Below, piece after piece: positions 52,901 to 61,900 of a stretch of 64,000 nt of DNA (positions are counted from its first letter, which is position 1; each line of letters begins with the position of its first letter). Source of the DNA: Owenia fusiformis (taxonomy: Eukaryota; Annelida; Polychaeta; Sabellida; Oweniidae); assembly GCA_903813345.2 (NCBI GenBank), contig CAIIXF020000004.1, positions 17,407,513 through 17,471,512 of the forward strand, in the 5' to 3' direction. A program made the position numbers and the translations under genes. The notes beneath the pieces are model-generated. The model made no database searches. It was not told the origin of the DNA and saw nothing but the letters and a program-made list of their open reading frames with translations.

Positions 52901-55900
52901 AAAATGCATTCATTATGTTAATTTCTTCAAAAGATAAATATGTTCAAAAGCAAGTTGGGAGTTTTATAACAAAATCATTCAAAAACTTGAAACTGCTTGG
53001 AGATTAGCATTTTGGGTGCATCACACGTAAAGTATATTGTAACATTATGCAAATAGTGACTGCCATTGAGGGAAATGGTGCAAAATATTTTTCTCCTGTC
53101 CATTGACAATTCAGTGGGTGGACAGGATATTCCCGAAGGGAAAATTTTTACACTTCTTCGCGAAAATGTGGCAGTAGTGACACATGTAGGTAAAAACTAT
53201 CCAATTCTGCACATAGAAGGCATGCATAATACCAAAAAATGCTGGGATTGAAATACATTTGTATTAAGCCAATTTACTGACTGAATTACTCAGTTGGAGT
53301 AACATTCCTTGGGAAACTTTCCCGGGGACAGATAATTGTTCCATCTATTGACTAAACAAGGTAATATACTTCACTCCACCTTTTGTAAATGAGGACTCAT
53401 ATATATATTTGATTAATCAAAGATTATATTTTACCAATATAATATTATATATTACACATGTTTCTGAAAATTCCTTCTCGAGCAGAGGTCGAGGCATTTG
53501 CACCAAATCCATTGACCAGTTTTTGACACAGTAACGAACAGACGTACGGATGAACAAACAGACAGACAGTTTCTTTATATGACTTCGAACTTCTTTCTGT
53601 GGGATAATTTAGTTATATAGAAGGGGTTTTACTCAGACTTCCCACTTTCAACAAATGTACATATATGAAATGGAATACACCTGTTATTTATGGTCAGTTT
53701 TGGATATAGGGTTTATCCCTCAAGAAATATGTGCATCTGTATCAAAAATCTCCCAGTACATGATCCTTACATGTACAAAATTGGTGAGGATAGACTTGCC
53801 TCAGGCAAACTCATTCAAACCCATATGAAAATAAAGCCATAGAATTTAGAATTTTTTACTTAGATACTAACCATACTCTTTAATCTCTATTCAAGAAGAC
53901 TTTATGATTTAAAATGCAATACAGGATATATTCTGCTTGAGAAATTCTATATTGGAACGAGACAAAGTTGAGTGCCAATACAGAATATAGAGACAGAATA
54001 TATCCTGTATTGCACTTCAAATCATTCAATAACGTTTTTATCGTATGATCTTAGGCCAGTACATTTTTATATACTTAGAAGAAAATCACTCAGAAATATT
54101 CTGTATTCTCTGTATTGCTACTGAGACTGTCCACTTCGTACCAATATTTTTTTTGTATTGCTATGGAGATGATTAATGGGGACAATCTGAGAGTAGCAAT
54201 ACAGATTGGTACAGCATAAGAACTGGCCAATCAGCGGGCTTCATTTTACAGATCATACAATAAATGCTATTATTATAACCTGGAATATTCTTTTACCAGT
54301 GAAATTGGTCATCTGTTGCATCCTTATACTTTCAATGCAGTGTGTTATTTTCATATTAAACTATTTAACATTTGAACATTTAAAGTACATCATTGGTAAG
54401 CTATATTAAAAGCACCCCATGCAGACAGATCATCTAAAATTACATTCGTATGATAGTCTAGAAGAAAGCCACGAGGGGGTCGTTTTGGAGTATATACAAT
54501 GTTTTATTGCATAATATGTTGGTCTGATGTGTTCTGATGAAAATTTGACAAATATGCAGTAATGTTACCGTGAGCAATTTTTTCTGCAAGGTCAGCAGAA
54601 TTTACAATATTCCATAAGTAGGGATTTTAAGAATCTAGTTTTAAGAACTTATATACTTGCTTTTACATGATTTTAGTGATTTCATGTCACATTCACATGA
54701 TTAACTTTGAACTGAACCTTGAAACTGATAAAAATAAATGTCGTAATTAAGTGCTGAGTCAGCGGTAATAGTTATTTTGCTCATTTCAATTGATTTTACA
54801 TATCTTATCAATTTACAACCATATATTTGGACTTTAATGGTCAAAACTTAATGTTTTAAAGAACAAGGTTACTCTTTTAACTAAGATGTCAACTTTATTC
54901 GAAATATAATATGCTGACGTCAGCAAAATACTTCATCAAAATAGCAAAGCAGTCTTAAGCTTTAAATATTGTTAATTGTAACAGTAGCAGGAAGCCTAAT
55001 ATAAACAATTGAAATCTTATACCATGCAAAATATGGATTTATTAGCTAATTAATTAGAAGCTCTAAGGGGAGGGGGTAACAAAAGGCCCTCACAGTTCAG
55101 TTTTTCTCTAAAACTTTTTAAAGGCAACAGGTAGAATCTTCAAATTCTCAGTAGCTGGATCTAAAGATATAACAAATGTAAATATGAAAAATCAGCAGAA
55201 TTGTATGAAGGGTAATTAATTTATTATGATGTAATCATCAGCTCCAAGAGACAAAACCTTATTATATAAACTCAGAATCACTAATTCTACCACATTCACT
55301 TTTATAGCGTGTGTAGAGGAGGATGGAGGATGGGACCAACCGAATATGAAATGTTTAGTGTCGATTTTTAGTTCTAATGAGCACTGATTTCTTGTATGAG
55401 TTTTGCTACTTGTAAATATATACTATAAATGGGGGGAGAGAGTTTGTGGGATATGGCATCTGTCAGGTGCATTGTTCTACTTACATGTAGCAGAAATGAA
55501 GGCACTGCAGGCCCGTAGCCAGAATTTTCCAAGGGGGGGTTCGTTTTTCTAAAAAAATTCTAGGGGGGTTCACTTTGGCAAATATGGCCAAAAATCCCCC
55601 CTGGCTACAGCCCTGCACTAGAAACTGAATGCATGAATCCTACCAGTATGCGCTTAAATGGTCAAGGAGGATCGGCTCCCAGAGTGCAACATCGATATTC
55701 TCTCCCATATATGAGCATGTTGTGATACTAAATTATGGTGGCATTGTCATTCGAAGATCAAAGAATCAGTCAGTTGTGTTTCCATAGATTAAGCGCTAAA
55801 AAACTATAAATAAATATCACAAGCCATTTCATCAGAATATTAAAACATAGTATTTGCCCATTTAATTCAATTCTTTATAATAGTTTTTTCTGAAAAGTTA

Positions 55901-58900
55901 CTAATTCACAACGAGGCAGAATTGTATCTTTTAGAATCAATATTTTATAATGAAGTGTATTTTTAGAATTTAAATCTTAATGAAATAGGATAAGTGTCAA
56001 AATGAAATGGATTACATCACAATTTAATAAATGAGAAAAGATAATCTTGAACCATTAACAAGACAAAATGCCACAAAGGTTATCGCAAACAAATGAATAG
56101 ATAGGATTCAACCATTTACTGTGTTTATATATGTAGTGAATTAGTCCAGTTCGTATCTAGAACAAGAGCAGGGTGTCTAGGAGCAAAATTGTTTCTTCAG
56201 AATATTACAGTTATACTAATTGGCCATTTAATTCAAGACTGAATGATAGTTTTTTTCTGAAAAGATACGAATTCACAATGACGGAATGGGGTATCTTTTA
56301 GAATCAATATTCTATAATGAAGTATATTTTTAAAATTTAAATCTTAAATAAAATAAGATTAGTGTCAGAATGAACTGGATTACATATTACAATAAAAAAA
56401 GAAATGAAGGAACGAGACTCTTTTATGATCAATATTTAATCGTGCTGAGTCTTGGCTCATACCGCCAAACTAGTGACAAAAACAAATGCCAACTCAATTG
56501 ACATTAAAAGATAAACTTGCAAGAATTAGCAAGACATATAGACAATTGCAAACAATTTCAGACATAAGTGAAGATGCGATGTTTGGATATTGTTCTAGAT
56601 TATATAAGAATTGTATCCTTGACATTACATGTATGTCTTGTTTTTATAACATTTTTTTGATATAATTACTAATTTCCCTCATTGATCATGTAAATTACTG
56701 AATTAAATAATTTTAGTTGAATAAAGTAAAATATAAGATTTTATAAGCAAAGTTGTTTTAATACTGAATATTTAATTTCAAGTCTATCTGCTATTACATG
56801 TTAAAGATTTTTTTTTGATATATTTTGAAGTTATGAAATACTTATGTTATGTATATGTTCAGGTTCAATTATATCAGGTGACAATAGATTAATAATACCA
56901 GAAGTAAGAGTAAAATATAAGCTTGCATTCGTAAATGCAACTAACAGCTAGCGACTACCGGATTAACCAACTATTTTATGACCAATTCATTTAAATATGA
57001 ATGGAATAGTGGCAGGTACTATTCATATCTAAATGAGTTGCCCATAAAATAGTAGGTTAATACAGTAGCCAACAGCGTTAGTTGCATTCGCGAATACAAG
57101 CTAAGACTGATATCATAGTGTATTATATTGCACTAATAATCAAATTGAGTTAATGTAAAAAAGGAATTAAAATTTATATGTTAATTAGTAAGCTTATTAA
57201 TATGCATAAAAACACACTTGTTATACACTTCTTTTACCCCTATACTCATAATTGAAATACTAGATCGTATTTATTCTACTCTAATTTAGGGTTATTGTTA
57301 TTCAAGTGCAATTAACTCCACTTGCAACACATATATATTTTATAATAGAATTGATTCCATATTCTGCACATTCTTAGCTTTACAATGATACCAAATCTCT
57401 GTTCTACCAAAGGTGAACCTGTTATAAAAATCAGACAATCGTTACTGAACTAAGTTTACATTGTTCCGGTAGTGTTGATTTAATGACTTAATTTGCATAA
57501 TTACTGTATTTTTTCAGAGAGAGAATGTTCACAGGTAGATAACTACATTGTAAGTCATAAATTAAACAAAAATCACTGATAAGGGATGTTTAACTCCATT
57601 TAAATACATGAATACTACCAAATGTGCCACGCCCCCTTTCAGAAATATTACATAATTTTAAAAAGACAATAGAAAAAACGCTCAACCTACCACAACTGCA
57701 TATTTGTGGCTTTTTGACCAGGACATGACTAACTATCAAAAAATGCAATAAAACATTGTATATACTCCAAAACAAGGTTCAGTGATAAATCCTTTGTTTT
57801 CATCTAGACTATGATGCAAGACTTGACATTAACCAGGAAACTAGAAACATTTTGCCACCCTTGAAGCAAATTAATTTTTTACTGCTTAATAAATGGTCAA
57901 TGATAGTCACAATGAGTTCAATAAGTATGACAACAGCATAACCTATTGATATATCAAGGTAACTCGTTTGAATAGTATGACAACAGCATAACCTATTGAT
58001 ATATGAAGGTAACTCGTTTGAATAGTATGACAACAGCATAACCTATTGATATATCAAGGTAACTCGTTTGAATAGTGATGGCAGTGATTGAAATTATGAT
58101 GTAAAGATAAAATCACAATGAAATACTTGTAGATTTCTTTGAAAAACTAAGAAATATGTCCATCACATATTGAATCTTTCAAAACAGAAAAAACATGTAT
58201 AAATAGTAAAGCCTGCAGGTCCGATTCCCCCTGGTAGCATCAACATTGGTCTTGTGTATGTCTTACAGTTAATATTTGAAACAAAACTATTATTCGAACT
58301 TATAATTGGACATAAGTATGATGTGTACTTCAAGGTAATAAAGAAATATCATACTAATGTCCGAAATGATTTTCATAGTTTTTCATGGTGTTTGCTGTGT
58401 TAATAATTTACAAATGCAGAAAATGTTAAAATATTGTTTTGAACTATACATTGTATCATATATTTGAACTGTATATCACATCAAATTTCTGTTGGAACTT
58501 GGTATATACCAACAGTTTTTGAAATATCAAGGAAATGACAATGGCAAAAGATCCATTTGTAAGATTTCAGAAGTGTTTATTGTATGTAATACTCTGCCAT
58601 TATAGATCAATCTCTCTTCAGTGTAATCACTATGCTTTATTCTGTGTACAGTTGGGTAGCATTGTACAACCTCTGAACAATTTGCATTTCTCATAAAGTT
58701 CTTCAAAGTGACTTTTCCTGTAAAATGGTCTAAATGATGATAAAGGCATTTGAATTTCTTGTTTTTGCATTTGGCTTTGATCTCAGCTTGCGGGTGTCTC
58801 ATGCATGGAAACCAGCCATTGTGAAATGGTCGATCTTTGATGGGGTAGAAATCTGCAAAAGCAAGGCTCTCACCTGGCACAGTGTTAAGTGTTCGTGTAA

Positions 58901-61900
58901 AGACATGAGTTTTGTTCTGTTCAAAAGGGAAAATGTCTAAAAAAGGAAGCTGGAATTGCAATGGTGGAACAGCCTTCGGACCCGAACATTTAAACATCTT
59001 TACAAAGAGATTTAATTGATTGTCGCCATTATTCCAAACCTTTCTCCAAGAATTCAAATCTCGTTGTTTAATTCCACACTGCAGTTCCCTGAAAATACCA
59101 TAAGAAGAACTGGTGAACCCATATTTCCCTGTAAGAGCTAGTTCTTGAAACGCTGTCACCTGCTGTTCAAAGTCTCTAATGTCAACATGTAAGTCAATAT
59201 CATCATCCCAGGGTATGATGTCATGGAAAAGGTACGAGCCAATCAAAGATCCACCTGAAAGGACGTACCTCACATTTTGTTTCTTAAAAGCGCCATCTAG
59301 TGCATGTAACAACTCATACAGGTCAAAATACATTGAATCTGGCATCCGACGTGGTAATACTGAACAATTTGTAATGAACAATGGGTTCAATGATTTCTGT
59401 TGTACAAGGTCTTTCCTTAGCGTGAAGTTGTTCTTTCTCACTAAGTCTTTCTCTTTCACTTGGATGCTTTCCCTGCTTTCATCAAACTTGTTTTTGTTGA
59501 TGTAAAACTTGGCAATGTTCATATGATTGTCCTTTAGTTTGTTTCTAGATAGATAGAGTCCAATCATTATAACAACAATTACACCAATCAATAGTCTTAA
59601 TTTGGTCTTCATCTTGAATAATTTCTGAAGCTGACAGGCCTGTTACTTTTTGTAAATTTGTTATAGTATTTTTTACTTTCTGTTATTATTGAATGTAACA
59701 AAACAACATGTGAAAAGAGGGGAAGGTCATGTGATCAGTGTGATCAGTGTGGAACTTAAATCAATATTTTAATAACTAGCAAGTAAAATGTTGTATACGA
59801 GGGTTAATCAAGAAGTTCTCATAATATCACTCTAATTTCTTTAACAGCATGTGCAGCATAGAATGCCTTATTAATTCAGCTAAAAATATCTAGAAATGGT
59901 AGCCATATGCACACAATTTTAATATTTTGTGGTATTTGATGAAGTCTGAGATAAGAGTCATTAGTGGCACAATCGTTTTCATAGGTAATAAATCATTAAT
60001 TCAATTCTCCATTATGCCGTTCGTTCTTTTATTGAGAAGGAACGAAAATATGTACCTAAAAAGCCCCGAAAAAGGACAAAACTTGATTGGTCCATATTTC
60101 CCTACGATGCATTTCGCGTAGCTATTTGCGTGACTCGAAAGTACTAAATCAAACTAATTACGCAATTTTGTTTTTATACCCGAAGGCTAAATAAAACAAT
60201 GACACCATTGGAAATATTTTCTTTGTCAATACTTTAAGGGTCAGTATACCAAGTTTAATCAATAAAACCTTCTATAATGATCAACAATATTCAGAAACAA
60301 GTACTCTAGGTTTACTTTCGGACATTGAACCAATTGACCTAGGTAATAGCGAGGCATCTTCTCTGGTCAAATGTTCATTCGATTGTGGGTTTTCAAAGTA
60401 CAGTAACTCTATAATGTAAATTGAAGATGAGTACTTTTATTCAGTTGTCGCATTGATGTTGCAGTTTGTAGTGCGGTAAGGATGGAAAGTCGAATGAAAT
60501 TATTTTTTCCAATATGGCGATTATAGTCAACTGATCACATGACCTTCCCCTCTTTTCACATGTTGTTTTGTTACATTCAATAATAACAGAAAGTAAAAAC
60601 AGCAATTGAAATATAACAATGTACAGCACTATATTTTTCAAACAAGATTAAATGAGATAACAAAGATACATAAGATATGGATTAATACATATGTCCAATC
60701 AATGTTCGCCTGTCTCTCATTGTTGATTTAATATCCTTGATGATCCTTGATGATCGTATGAGAATGTTCCAGAAGAGACCAAGTGTTTATGATACTTTTT
60801 TCTCCAGTCGGACATAGTGAGTGGTCGAACATATCGATTGAAAATAGTTATGAACATCCACATGCTAAACCAATGAGGGAAAAACAGGAAGGAAGTAAGA
60901 ATTTGTTCCCCCCGAATTGCATCGTGAGTTATATTGTGTCCATATAAGGAAATACTTCCACATCTCCTTGTTTAAAGAGTGAACCGCGAATAGGGGATTC
61001 TTTATTATTATTATTATTATATCTTGGTTACCGCCATATTTGGCGAGCAATACCTCATTGGTATATTCCATATTTTACGCATTTTTACACTCGAAGACAG
61101 AGCCAGAAACCCCTCCTTGGAGGAGCCCTGTGTTCTTTTTTGTGCACAGGTACACAGACATACAGGTACACACCACAGCCTTTTATACGAGTCGTGAACC
61201 ACTCAGTCAAACACCCAGAATTACATAACGCACAAACAAACTTGTCTGAACCGGGAATCGAACCCGGGGCCAAGCGATATTGGTAACCTTGCTCTGCCAC
61301 TGAGCCATAGCGGGTGGTACACTCTTTTATTATCAACATGTTATAATTTTATCAATTTTTTGAGTTTTTGGCTAGTATGAACAAATGACAGAAATCATAC
61401 TTCACCCTCAGTTATAATAAAAGAAGGCACAAGGTGAACAATATTGTACCTAAAACCATGGGCTTTCAATTATCTAGTTAAAAGCCCATGCTAAAACATA
61501 GCAGTGTGGACTTGATGACCCAGAAAAAGTGCCAAAAAGTTTATCAGTTCTAGAACTTCTCACCATGTAACATGAGTGACAATTTGAAGTAAATCCGTTA
61601 CGTGGTTTTCCTGGAAATGCAATGAAAAGATTTCTCCAAAATCTTCCACGATGGATGCCAGAATCCAAGATGACAGCCGAAAAGTTAATCAGCAGTAGAA
61701 CTTCTTACTATGTAACATGTGTGAAAATTTAAAGTAAATCCATCAAGTGGTTTTCCTGGAATCGCGATGACAAGATTTATCTAAAAACTTCCAAGATGGC
61801 CACCAGAATGCAAGATCGCTGCCGAAAAGTTAATCAGCTTTAGAACTTCTTACCATTGATCCATGTGTGAAATTTGAAGTAAATCCATCAAGTGGTTTTC

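Larger units (their letters stand above)
53008..58526. other. Long intron stretch left of the LicD-type gene
   Basis: Contains a GGATGAACAAACAGACAGAC / GTGGGATAA repeat end (53520-53610), palindromic elements (53904-54025, 56930-57102), further inverted-repeat elements (55508-55617, 55664-55740) and a 50-bp repeat (57925-58074). No exon was recognised among short open frames. Confidence 0.5.

Noticed and set aside
60441-60641. 66-residue secreted-peptide-like frame
   Set aside because: Much of it lies on the right arm of the 70-bp inverted repeat and nothing else supports a gene; composition of the start is just T-rich repeat.
61244-61321. Functional tRNA gene
   Set aside because: A and B boxes are present, but acceptor arms do not pair well and a SINE body and (TAA)n tail follow.
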